Source of the DNA: Scenedesmus sp. ARA3
Lineage: Eukaryota > Chlorophyta > Chlorophyceae > Sphaeropleales > Scenedesmaceae
Direction: 5' to 3'
Length of the DNA stretch: 64,000 nucleotides
Assembly: GCA_004335835.1 (NCBI GenBank)
Contig: RWJK01001514.1
Location: forward strand, 8,630-72,629
Made by a program: the position numbers and the translations under genes. How positions within the stretch are numbered: the stretch's first letter is position 1; each line of letters begins with the position of its first letter. Under the pieces are notes generated by a model. That model made no database searches, had not been told where the DNA came from, and saw only the letters and a list, made by a program, of their open reading frames with translations. Below are positions 1 through 11,364 of the stretch, piece after piece.

Positions 1-363
1 AAGCAAGCACCGGGCTTTCATCACCCCAGGCAGATCTGATCCAGCGGAGGCAAAACAGCACCGTAAGCGCATCAAGACAGTGTGTAATACGCATCAACAG
101 CAAGTATAAATGCAGGCAGCACATGTGCTGCTGCTCCCTGAACCACACACCACCCAAAACAACACCCCACCCCTTGCTAACTGGCATTCAACCCCACAAC
201 CCGACACCATGCCGTGACCTATGTGCTGCAAAGCAAGCACCGGGCTGTCATCACCCCAGGCAGATCTGATCCAGCGGAGGCAAAACAGCACCGCAAGCGC
301 ATCAAGAGTGTGTAATGCGAATCAACAACAAGTTCAAACGCGGGCAGCACAATTGCTGCTGCA
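1..363. repeat. Direct repeat, two copies of ~133 bp
   Basis: Bases 1-133 recur with scattered differences at 231-363, so the repeat period is about 230 bp. Short open frames run through both copies but none resembles a known protein. The left copy begins at the window edge, so the array may extend further left. It is called from direct sequence similarity only. Confidence 0.85.
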
Positions 364-2640
364 GAGCACAGCGCCTGCTTTGGCGCTCCAAAAGCAGCAA
401 CTGCCGCCTCACTCCTCTCAAATGCGATGCCTCAAAGTGTCATGGCGTCTGACCTGCAGACTGCAACATCAAGACGGGCAAGACCATTATGCAACATCTA
501 AAACAACCTGTGAAAGCCTGTCATCAGAAAACCTCAAGGGCCCAAACAGTGTAGGGGCAGGGGCAGCTGAACCAGAACCACACCTGGTCACTAATCAGTG
601 TTATAATAACAGTGCCACACCTTGTCACTAACAATTCGCACCCCTCCTTGCCCGCGACATGGCACAGGAGGCGCATGGTATAGCAGAGCCTTAGTGACAC
701 CAGCACAACGCTGCCGCGCAACAGCGAGCTGCATGTAGTTCAACCACAGCAAGCAAGCAGTATGAAGACCTGTGTGCGTCGACACACACAGTGGCAGCCT
801 GTCTGCAGCAGTGCACACACATGCTTGGATATGTTGCGCGGCAGCTGCAGCTGTTTACCGTGCGCTCTGACACCTCGCCTTATGTGCGCCGTGAGACATG
901 CATGCTTGAACTGAGACGTGACGACGCTGATTCGGTTCCAACTGCCAGACTAGACACCCATGCACATGGTACTAAAAGGTACGAGCTGCGCAGAACCAAC
1001 AGCACAGCCTTCTAAGCGCATGTAGCAGCAGCAGCGCTAGCGGGCATGCGCCGGTTGCTGCTGTCAGTGCATGTACGCTCCTCACAAATGCTAGTCGTGA
1101 CTGACAGCTGGTGCTGCTGCAACCTGCCATGGCTGCTAGTGCCGGCAAAACACCAACTCCAACAAGTGTCAAAGCAGCAGCAAACTGTTTTTACAGTTTG
1201 GTGCTATCAGCAGTACAAAAATGGAAGGGTTAGTGTGCCCACTAGACCCAATCAGAGAGTGTGCAGTGAAGGTTTCAAACCTTTACTGAGTGAGTGACTG
1301 ATGATGTGTTCCAAACTGTACTGCTCAGAACCAAACAACACACCAACGTATCCTCTCTTCTAAGGACGAGATGTACAAAACATGCCTCAATGCCATTGCC
1401 TTTCAAAGCAGGCTCAGGCTCACCAGCCACGTTGGCTGAACAGCAAATTGCCGCTGCTTCAATCACCACCAGCACATGGTGAAGCAGCAGGCTGACGTGC
1501 ACCGCAAGTACGAGGACACAGTCGCGCTGCAACGCAATGCAGCGCAATGCTCCTGTTGGCTGACTGTCTCTATTGCACCAGCGGAATTTAACAGCACAGA
1601 GAACACCGCAAAATTCTCGACAAGTACCGCAAGTTGCCGCTGCTTCAATCACCACCAGCACATGGTGAAGCAGCAGGCTGACTTGTCACAGAGAACAGCA
1701 CATCTTTCATGGCAAGTACGGCAGCACGTGCGGCATGCATGCGGCACCACCGCGCCTGCAGAGACAATATGTCGGCAAGTGTCACGGCAGTCCAATGCAG
1801 TTCCTAACAATGACAATGCAGCACCGACAAGGTACAAGTTGCCATTGCATTGAAGTCCAGACTCAAATGCATTGGACTGCAACCTTTCTTGGGTGACGTG
1901 GCCATGCTCCAATCACTGCATGCATAACAGACGCCATAGTGGCATGCATAACAGACGCCATTGTGGCTTCTGTGATGCATGCAGTGCACAACAATTGGAA
2001 AAGCACAGGTCCCAGACCCACCACGTAGCCCCAGCAATGCGTGCTTATCCTTTCTATGTTGCACATCATACACCGATAATCACTGCACATCATACATCCT
2101 GGGACCTGAGGAGCCAAACATTTCACCCCCACAACACATGTGCGGCTCGTCCCCAGATGCCATGCCTCACAAGAGTCCAGCAGACACGCTTACAACACAC
2201 TGCCACATGTGTTGTACAACCTGGCAAGAAAACACACAGTGCTTCAGCCCATTAATCGCATCACAGAGTCCTCAACGCATGCATCGCTGTTCATAGAGAC
2301 AACCAGGCAAGTAAGCTAACGCTGATTTGCCCTGACACACACCGATCTCTGTGTGAACACCAATGTTTCCACCTCATGCGCAACTGTTGAAAGCATGACT
2401 TTTGCCTCACAGCAAACACAACAGCAGCATCCCGCGCCTGCGGCACTGTCTTTCAGCACTATCAGAAGCGTAGCCGCCTGCCTTGCTTACACTTTGTCTT
2501 TGGCCACCACACAAATCTGATGTGTCTGTTAATGCTGAAAACCGTGTCTGATCTGAAGCCGTCTGAATGCTCAGCTCAGCATCCCAGGAGCTTTTATCAC
2601 TCTCCGGGCAACAACCACCTGCCCTCTACGCACAAACTAG
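364..2640. other. No recognisable gene; small local duplications
   Basis: I see no exon chain with family similarity on either strand. The stretch holds a ~50-bp direct repeat (1447-1497 and 1634-1684) and a 24-bp unit present twice at about 1918-1966. Open frames here are short, overlap on both strands and look like chance products of GC-rich DNA. Confidence 0.6.
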
Positions 2641-2654
2641 CATGCATTAGACAG

Positions 2655-2980
2655 TGCAGGGCGTGGTGTCCAAACATTCATGCTCTTGGACACACAAGTA
2701 CGCCCCCCAACCCCCACACAAACGCAGCAGTCCTGTACGCTCCCAGGAATGGCGCGGCGTCCATGCTTAAATGCTCTTTGGACACACAAGTGCGCCTCTT
2801 CAACGGGACACCCCACCCCAAAACGCAGACAGAGTCCTGTACGCTCCCAGTAAGTGCGTGGCGTCCATGCTTTGATGCTCTTTGGACACACAAGTACACC
2901 CCCGCCCCCCAACCCACCACCACCACACATACACGCACACAGCCCTGTACCTTCCCACAGTGGCGTCCAAGGGTTCATGC
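2655..2980. repeat. Diverged ~100-bp tandem repeat, four units
   Basis: Four related units begin near 2659, 2753, 2856 and 2960. Each has a GTGGYGTCCA-like start, a TTCATGCTC/TTTGATGCTC segment, a TGGACACACAAGTACGCC-like segment, and then a C-rich spacer. The last unit runs straight into the 20-bp minisatellite, whose unit matches the TGGACA...AGTACGC part of the longer unit. The longer repeat therefore looks like the parent sequence. Confidence 0.75.
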
Positions 2981-3240
2981 TCATGGACAAAGCAGTACGC
3001 TCATGGACAAAGCAGTACGCTCATGGACAATGCAGTACGCGCATGGACAAAGCAGTACGCGCATGGACAAAGCAGTACGCGCATGGACAATGCAGTACGC
3101 GCATGGACAAAGCAGTACGCGCATGGACAAAGCAGTACGCTCATGGACAATGCAGTACGCGCATGGACAAAGCAGTACGCGCATGGACAAAGCAGTACGC
3201 GCATGGACAAAGCAGTACGCGCATGGACTAAGCAGTACGG
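2981..3240. repeat. 20-bp minisatellite, 13 units
   Basis: Thirteen head-to-tail units of exactly 20 bp, consensus KCATGGACAAAGCAGTACGC (K = G or T), fill 2981-3240. Units differ mainly at the first base and at one A/T position, and the last unit is degenerate. Because 20 is not a multiple of three, the array reads open in several frames with a 60-bp (20-residue) period. Those peptides are a by-product of the repeat, not evidence of a gene. Confidence 0.95.
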
Positions 3241-3849
3241 CCCCCGCCCCTCCTCAACCAAGCCCTGTACCCCGACCACACAAGCATGCTGGCACCGCAA
3301 AACAGCCTGTAAAACCACTCAGATGCTTATCTATCAAGTGAGTCAATCAATCCCACCCCCAGCCTCCAGCCATAAACCAGACATGTGTCACAACACACCG
3401 TGTCGCTTTGCTGCTGCTTACACGCGCCTCGCCGTGCATGATGAAACCTGAAACTCAGGCACTCATGCGCTGTGCTGCGACACTGCAGAGCATGATCATC
3501 CATGATGCTGCTTGCCATGTGCAACTGCATTTAGCAGCCACAGCAGCAGCAGCAGCAGCAGCAGCCGAGGACCTGCCGAATGCAGCGCTCCCATGCCAAC
3601 AGGTGCAAAAAAGCCTAGCCGCCACGTGCGTTTTGAAAGATGACATATGTGGTGCATTTGGCACATGGATGTCTGCAAATGCCAGTCGGGCCAACTCCTT
3701 GCCAGACGCAAACCAACTCAGTCGCACGAAACATTTGACTCAAAGCAGGCTGTGAGTGGCAGTGTTGTCATCATTGCAGCGTCTGCTGCCAGCAAACAGC
3801 CAGCGCACAGTGAGATGCCGTTGCAGCCAACCTGCCAGCTGCACTTGCA
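3241..3849. other. Intergenic, no gene seen; short CAG run
   Basis: This is the 3' flank of the minus-strand RNA-binding gene. It contains a short CAG run at about 3538-3564. No exon with family similarity was found on either strand. Confidence 0.55.
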
Positions 3850-5511
3850 CTAGTTTTGCTGCTGCTGCTGCCACTGCCGCTGCTGCAGCAGCAGCTGCAC
3901 AAGGTTGCGGGCCATGTGCAGCTGCTCAGCTGTGCCTGCCACAGTCATAATGATACGCGGGCTGTCAGGCTGCACCTTGGCTTGGATCTGTGCACCTGAC
4001 AGCTGCGTTACGCTACGCCAGCCGCCGCTTTCTGCAATGCTGGACCTGGGCCTGCAGCAATTCAAATGGGCTGCTGGGAGCAGCAATGCCATGCCCCAGC
4101 AGCAGGGCCTGCTCTACTGCTGCAGCAGCGCCAGCAGCCGCAGCAGCCGCATTGTGCTGTGTGCCTGCCTGCAGCAGGTGTGTCCAGCTTCCGAGGCTGA
4201 CATCTGCCACGTCAGCAGCTGTGGCAGCAGCAGCAGCCTGCTGCAACATGCCAGGCTGCAGCAGGCCTGGCTGCAGTGCGTCTGCCAGCATCAAGTCGGA
4301 GCTATAAGGGCAGCTAATAGGCCCGAAAGCAGCAGCCGCTGCCGTGGCTGATTCTGACATGGTCAAAGCTCCAACAGCCATTGCTGCTGCTGCTGGTGCT
4401 GCTGCTGCAGCTGCTGGTGGGGACACTGGTGGGGAAGCCCCTAGCTGCGCACGCAAGTCAGCAAGCGGCCCTGCTGCTGCTGCTGCTGCTGCTGCTGCCG
4501 CTGCTGTCATGCTGCTGTGCCCAAGAGGGCTAAAGTGGGGACTCCCATCAAAGCTGTAATAGGCCTCACTTCTTGGTGATATAGTCACATTCAGCAGCTG
4601 CTGCTCCAGCAAAGGCTGGCCTGCAGCCTGCATGCTGTTGTACAATGCTGTCTGGCCATTGACAGCAGCAGCAGCAGCTGCATTGCCAGCCCATGCTGGC
4701 ATGGCTTCTGGTGGTGCTGCCAACCTGCATGCTGCTGCTGCTACTGCCAACATGTCTCCCCGGGCTGCTGCTTCTAAGCTGAAGGAGCCACCTGCGCCAC
4801 CAAATGATGATGCCCCAATACCAGGGAAGCTGTTGCTGCGGCCCCCTACCTGCTGCTGCTGCTGTTGCTGCTGGCAGCGTTGCCGTTGAAGGAGGTGTTG
4901 TTGTTGCTTAGGGCTCGCGGGCCGTTGCCACTGCTGCCGCTGCTCATGTGGGCTGGCAGGCATGCAGAGACGGTGTCCTTGGCTTTCTGCTGAACTGTAG
5001 AAGCTGCAACAGCGGCAGCAGCAGCAGCAGTGTCAGCAGCAGAAACACAAAACAAATTTGCAAGTGGTGCATGGCTGTCTCTGCACATTGGCTGTAGGGA
5101 GTCCAGTGTTTGCAAAAACCACAGGTATCAGGCAGTTGCTGAGGGTGCTTGCATCTCAAGCAACATGCAGCTGTGCATTTGCAAGCCCTACTACAAGCAG
5201 CATGCATTTGCTATCAAAGCGCTGCAAATCAGAACGCCCAGCAATGCCTGACACTCACACCACGCACAGGTTTTCTTTCAGAAACTGCAAAAGCTGCAAG
5301 CAGCTGTGATGCGCAACACGCTGCAAATGCACACCTGCTGGTGGTTGTTTCTGCTTGCGGAGGTCCAGTGGTTCAACGACTAGGGGTGCCTCGGCTCGCG
5401 CAAATGCTTTCCTGCCGTGCAGAGCCTGCCGCGCCGCAAGCGCAGAGGCGCACGCTGCAAACTGCACCGTGCCGCAGCCCTTAGAACTCTTGGCTGATGG
5501 CCTGTTGCAGC

Positions 5512-5604
<93 letters not shown>

Positions 5605-6131
5605 GCCGTAGAGTGTGTGCTGTGCAGAGGCTGCTGACACTCCACACGATTGATGCCGAACTCGTTTGAGGAGCAGGCTGCTGGTCTGCTGCTGCTGCCA
5701 ACAAGCAGAGCAAACAGTGCAAGCCCAGAAGCATGTGACGAAACCGCGCAGCGCACAGTCAGCAATGCTTGAAGGTGCACAGATTTGTAATTATTTCATG
5801 CTAGACTGTCCATCTTTACAGTCAGCTTCAGCTGCTGCGCAGCCGCAGGAACACAGCGCCTTGCAGAAGGAGCAGCCCCTGGCGGCAAAGCACAGGCCGG
5901 ACAGCAGCAGCGCAGCTGCAGTAGGCAGCGTGATGCACCTGCGGCTGGCTGTCGCACTACCAACACGATATTATGTTCCGCGAAATCAATCAGCGCACCA
6001 GCTGCGGTAGATGTTGATGCCCTCCACGTCTCCAACTGTGAGAACAGGTCATAAATCTCTTCTGTGGAGGCGTCTGCAGGGGCGCGTGCAAAGAACACGG
6101 CCGCCCCTGGATCTGGCTTGGCAGCCTGCAT
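3850..6131 (-). CDS. RNA-binding protein with an RRM and a C-terminal KH-like domain (structure partly solved)
   Basis: Predicted mRNA-binding regulator. Proposed exons are 6131-5999, 5501-5335, 5003-4850, one starting at 4724, and a last one ending at the stop at 3850. Exon 1 gives RNP2-like AVFFARAP and helix STEEIYDLFSQ; exon 2 gives RNP1-like KGCGTVQFA and ends with PLVVEPLDLRKQ, together one RRM. A long Ala/Ser/Gln-rich linker follows. The C-terminus, SVTQLSGAQIQ to IIMTVAGTAEQLHMARNLVQ, matches the second half of a KH domain; the usual GXXG loop is not clear. Two problems remain. Exon 1 needs one extra base near 6031 to run from LFSQ into VGDVEGINIYRSW, and the join between the linker frame and the KH frame (near 4090-4020) is unresolved. 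The ATG at 6131 is the best start but an upstream exon is possible. The RRM assignment is firm; the full gene model is not. Confidence 0.6.
5514..5599. repeat. (CAG)n run of about 28 units at an intron 3' end
   Basis: This is an almost pure CAG tract on the + strand. In the sense of the minus-strand RRM gene it reads CTG and ends just before the acceptor of exon 2 (exon starts at 5501). It lies inside the intron, so the long poly-Gln, poly-Ala and poly-Leu frames through it are not protein. Confidence 0.9.
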
Positions 6132-8101
6132 CACAGGCAGTAGTGGCAGTAGCTGTTGTGGTGTTACATGTTGCGTGGGAAAGTCCGTGACTGTATGCAC
6201 TGTATGCACAAGTGCAGGCGCGTTCTCTTCCCTAGACCCTAACGGTCAAGCTTGGTGCTAGTGAGCATTTTGCACTGTGCGCCATTCCATCTGTGCGGAC
6301 ACCATGGACTGGTCCAAGCAATGGACGTGCATCCTAGTAACAGCAAGCAATCGCTGCTGCTGCTGTTGCTGCTGCTGCTGTTGCTGCTGCTGCTGCAGCA
6401 CGAAACAACTGCTGCTGCAACAGCTTGCGACAGGGCATAATGTTGCAGGCTGTGCCGGAGCTAGGGCTATCTAGACCGAAGCTGTAACTGTCAGTTGTAA
6501 AGGCTTTGCAAGCAGTGCATATGGCTGAAGGTGCTTTAGATCTTGGCATGCCGCACAGGCTGTTGCAGCGTCACTGTCTACACCTGCTACTACAGGGCTG
6601 CACCACTGGACCATGGTCAGGCCTGTCCAGCAATCTAGGGCTCGGACCAACCCGCTGCAGCAGATAGTTGAACGGCTATGCTCACCATGCGGGTGCAGAT
6701 TATTCAGTGCACGTGAAAGCACGTGAGCAGGAAGCAGACCACCCTACGCTAGCGTCGCTGTGTCGTGGCTTGATGATGACACGCCAACGTGCATGAAACT
6801 CGCCTTGGACGATACATCAACCAGTGGGAGCGGGCTTGACATGTGCTGCCGAGCCGGAAAGGGCTCACGCCGCTCGCTTTGAAGCACAGAGTAGCCAGCC
6901 ACACTTTCCCTGCTCTCTGGTTACTGCGCTAGATCCTGCCACCCAGCTTCAGTGGCGCAAGAAAAACATGTCCTTCTACCTTTGCGAGTCAGACTGCCTT
7001 TGAACAGCCGTAGATGACCGCGTTTCGCTGTACGAAGAGCTGTTCAGCAGCATCTACAACCTGCTAAATAAGTGACCGATCCAAGAATTTGCGATTCGAA
7101 TCAGCACATAATCACTGCTGCAGTGCCAAAGTTGGATCACGGGCTGCTGTATTCTCGTGCTGAGAAGTCCCCGCTAATGTTTTTAGTCGCGCATCTTGCA
7201 AGATATGGCAATTGTCACACGTGATATGTTATCTGGATAAGGCGCAGAGCATATCGGGCACCACAAATGTTTTCCTAAGCTGACATAACATGCGAATTTG
7301 CTGTGCAAGGCTATAGCCAGCCAGGACACGAGAGACAGCCGGATGGCTTTCCAGCCCACTGGGTGACCATGGTGCAGCACGTGGTAATGATGACCGCATC
7401 ACGTATGACCTTCAGAATCGGTGGATACAATCAGAAAACCGCCTTGTTGGTGCCGTGCTCCATCACAACCACTGACATGCTGCTCATTCGTGCTGGAAAC
7501 CTGCTAGGGCAACTGCAGGCAGTACAGCTGAGCGTGCAAGAACAGTTGACTTGATCTTGAGTCAAGCGTCAGGCCCTGCCAGCAGCTTGCGATGATAGGT
7601 GGAACTGTGAGATCAGACGTTTTGCCTTTTGATCTTCTGATCATCAGGTTTTCCAGACAAGGGTAGCAGGGGGCAGAGTAGACGACACTGTCATCATGAC
7701 GTTGTGCACGGTTTTTCAGATGCCTGCTGACTGGCAGTAGCTTCGAACCCAGCAGTTCAGATCTGTGATGCAAGGCCTCAGGTGGCTGTTAAGCAGCCGT
7801 GGATGTGCGGCGGGGTGAATGTGGCCAGGGCTAGCTAAGCCCTGGCACCATCTTGCCATGGTCTGTCTTCCTGCGGGTCTGTCACAAGATGTGTTACAGC
7901 TGACCGCTGGAGAGCTCACACGCTAGAGTTGTTGCTTGAAGTTTCCAAATCGTTCCGTGTACACTCTTACTACAATGCAACTGCTGCTCCCGCACAGTTC
8001 TTCACCGTCCTCGACTTTTGCATTTTAGTCACACCACTGACTCGCGATCTGCTACCACTGCAACGACGACTCTGGGTGCTACCATCAAGCAAGCAGCTAA
8101 A
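6132..8101. other. Intergenic between divergent genes; no gene seen
   Basis: About 2 kb separates the minus-strand RRM gene from the plus-strand coproporphyrinogen oxidase gene, so both promoters should lie here. A CTG run sits at about 6356-6400. The stretch 6720-8100 is notably poor in triplet repeats compared with the rest of the window. No exon with family similarity was recognised. Confidence 0.55.
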
Positions 8102-10876
8102 ATGCAATCTTCTGTGTTACAAAGACGCGGGGCTGCTTGCCGGGCGTCGAGCAGCAGCAAGTGCCAAGTCAGAACAGCAAGGTGAACAAGGACTCAGGCT
8201 GGGCATAAGCACAAGAGTTAGCCACGCATTCAGCAGCAGCAACAACCCTGAGAAATAATGCCACAAAACCCCACCATCACATGCCTCTTTGGCTTGCAGG
8301 AGCAGCAGGACAGCAGTGTGCAGGGCAGCAGCAAGTGCGCCTGCACAGGCTGCAGCAGCAGTAGATGCAGCTGCCTTTGAAACGTTCCTGCTGGACACGC
8401 AAAAGCAGATACTGGCAGAGGCAGAAAAGCTTGACGGCAGTGGGCAGAAGTTTGTAACAGACAGATGGGAGCGGCCCAACGACACAGGTGGGCAACATGC
8501 GATGAAATGTTTGCAATGATTTGCACAGGAAAGGCTTTGCAAGCTCTCCATGCTTGAGAGCTGCTACAGTGTTATACTAGGGGAAACTGCAGGGAGCTTC
8601 CTCAGTTGCTTACTAGCTTCAATGCAACAGCACAGCATGACTATCAGCACAGCTGCAAAACTCTTGCAGTGTGCATGAACACACACAAACACAGCAAGCA
8701 TTGAGCTCTCTGCGCAATAACCAGCGCAACACATTGTCCACATACAGTCGGTTGGCTCGCCAGTGCCCAGAGTCTGGCGCTTCTTGTCAGTCTCCTTTGC
8801 ATGGCTTTGCATGCAGCCTCTTCGCAGCTGTGGTCAAACAGGGACGTGCAGTGCTGCAACATCAGCCCTCAGCGCACGCACGCGCACAAAACTGACATGC
8901 ACGCTGCACACATCGACTTCCCCTCCTGCAGGCTATGGCATAACATGCGTGCTGGAAGGCGGGGACCTGCTGGAAAAGGCAGCAGCCAACATCAGCATTA
9001 TCAGAGGCACCCTCAGCGCGCAGCGGGCCCAGGCAATGAGCTCTAGGGGCCGCAGCCAGATAGACCCTGCAGGCGGTCAGCCGTACAGCGCCGCTGCGCT
9101 CTCGCTGGTGTTCCATGCTGCACACCCGCTTGTGCCCACGCTGCGCGCTGACGTGCGGCTCTTCCAGGTGTGTGGCTTTGTAGAGATATAATTTATAGTA
9201 TTCAACAGCAGCAGAGGGAATGATTGAATCGTGGACCAACGGCGAAAGGTCCGGCGATTCAACACACACCGCCGCAGCACACACGCGCTCGTCAAGCCAC
9301 CTGCTGCTGCCCCACATGCACGCATGAATTGCTTCTGCTGACGCGGAACTCAGGATCTGTCCAGCGTGTCAACAACTGTCTGCCTGTTGTCATGTAGGTG
9401 GCTGGCTGCTGGCACTGCACTCAAACATAAAAGCCAGACAAATGCCTGCTGAATGTGTGGTTGCATTGTGCGCAGGTGGCTGGTTGCTCATGGTTTGGTG
9501 GCGGCTGTGACCTCACCCCAAGCTACCTGTTTGAGGATGATGCAGCGGAGTTCCATGGCTACTGGAAAGATGTTTGTGACAAGTACAGCCCTGGACTGTA
9601 TGCGGAGCACAAGGCGTGGTGTGACAAGTAAGTGCCTTGCAGGAATTCGCGTGTCAACGGTGAATGCTGGGTAAGGCAAGCTGCGTGTTATGTTGGAATT
9701 GACAGCAGCAGTGGCTCGACATTGATTAGAAACAGCAATGCACCTGCATGCACCACAGTCTGTTGATAAACGGTTGCTGTGTGGCGCAGCGTTGGTCATT
9801 GATCCATTGCCCAGCTGCGTTTTTAAATCCAAGGGAGCATTCTAAGCAGGGTGGTGCCTGCTGCTGTAGATACTTCTACATCCCGGCACGCAAGGAGCAC
9901 AGGGGCATTGGCGGCCTGTTCTTCGATGACCTGGATGCAGCAGGAGCAGCTTTCGACGTGCAGGTGGGCTGCGCTAACAGCCGAAGCACTCACTGCGTAG
10001 CACCCATGCCAATGTGCTTGGCCAGCACATGCTGCACACACAGCAGCCTTCACAGCAGCACATCCACATAACAGAAGCAGCAGCAGCAGCAGCAGCAGCA
10101 GATCTGGAAAGCAGACTGGCACGCCGCACTTGCAAGGTGCTATACAGATGCTGTCCGTGAGGTGTTGAATAACATGTGCCGCAACTTGACAGCGAAAGCC
10201 AGCGCAGGCTGCAGTTCTTGTCATGTGAAACGTGCATGCTCACCCTTGCTTACCGGCCTCCTAACCCTTGCCTCTTGCTTGCAGGCATACACCGAGGATG
10301 TTGCGCGAGGCATCCTACCCAGCTGGACAGCGATTGCGCAGAGGCGCCGGACGCAGCAGTTCACAGAAGCGCAGCGCAACTGGCAGCTGCTGAGGTGCGG
10401 GGGCGGCCTGGGGCGTGTCTGACGGGTTGCGCATGCTGTCTGGCATGATGCGACAAGCTGCAGCACTGTGAAATGACAGTTTAAAGCATGGTAAATGCGC
10501 AACTGCGCACCTACAAGCAATGCTGGACTGTGCGCTAGCTTTGGCTCTCCAGCCTTGTCTGACAGCACAACGGAACATGCCCCGCGCTGGTTGAGAGCGA
10601 AAGCAGCGCAACGCGGCATGCACACGTCATACCCTGATGCAGAATGTATGTGCCTGTCCTGCGCTGCACAATACTCATTGCAGGCGCGGGCGCTACCTGG
10701 AGTTCAACCTGTTATATGACAGGGGCGTGAAGTTTGGGCTGGATGGCGGGCGCGTGGAGAGCATCATGGTGTCTGCGCCGCCGCTGATTGCTTGGAAGTA
10801 CAACGTAGTGCCGGAGCAGGGCTCTGATGAGGAGAGGTTGGTCAAGGTGCTGCAGCAGCCACGCGAATGGGTGTAG
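8102..10876 (+). CDS. Oxygen-dependent coproporphyrinogen III oxidase, plastid-type
   Basis: Converts coproporphyrinogen III to protoporphyrinogen IX in heme and chlorophyll synthesis. Seven exons keep frame: 8102-8181, 8300-8487, 8932-9167, 9476-9627, 9870-9963, 10285-10394 and 10684-10876, giving 350 residues. The first ~45 residues are rich in Arg, Ser and Ala with few acidic residues, as in a chloroplast transit peptide. Family motifs occur in order: [81 protein letters not shown] and a C-terminal PREW. The segment before WFGGG ([20 protein letters not shown]) departs from the usual plant sequence, and the Gly-rich stretch after WERP is reduced to NDTGYG. It could therefore be a diverged paralogue (CPX2-like) rather than the main enzyme. 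The exon 4 acceptor has an upstream echo at 9398. The gene lies head-to-tail with the STK16-like kinase. Confidence 0.9.
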
Positions 10877-11364
10877 CGTTTCTGGTCAACTATGAGGGAA
10901 TGGAGGCAACCCTCCTCTGCAATGAGCAAGGCAACAAACAGCCTGGTGTGATTGTGAGTAAGAAGCATACGGCATTCTGGGCACAGTGCTGCAACTCTTG
11001 TACACTTTGTCAATGGTGATCGCTTTCGTCACATCAGTCAGTACTCATTGTCAGGTTGCCAGCCTGTTTGACACATCCAAGCACTGCCATCGGGCCTCGC
11101 CTATGACGATATGTTACAGTATCTGCCAGTGGACTTTGAAAGGATCGACGGTTCAACGTCGCCCCTGGGTGGCCTGACAAGTGCTCAAAGAGTAATAAAA
11201 CCCTTGTTGACAACTGTGACAACTGCCGTCCCGTCGATGAAGCTTTCAGTGATCGATGTGACCCTCGACGTTATACTATTAAGCAAACTTACCATTTCCG
11301 GCTGCTGCCTGTCCTGCATGTGCTAAGTACGCGGTGCAGCGATGGGTGTCAGTGAGGGCAACCG
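10877..11364. other. Intergenic between coproporphyrinogen oxidase and kinase genes
   Basis: About 490 bp must hold the 3' UTR of the oxidase gene and the promoter of the kinase gene, both on the + strand. I see no further exon, clear TATA box or repeat here. Confidence 0.5.

Noticed and set aside
2981..3240. CRISPR-like array
   Set aside because: Units are contiguous with no unique spacers, and the host is a eukaryote.
2882..3451. Repetitive open frames through the minisatellite (MDKAVRAW-like and complements)
   Set aside because: A 20-bp unit is open in several frames and on both strands by construction; no splice or family support.
5255..5780. Poly-Cys, poly-Ala, poly-Gln and poly-Leu open frames
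   Set aside because: They are six-frame products of the intronic CAG tract; the real exon (5501-5335) is read in one frame only.
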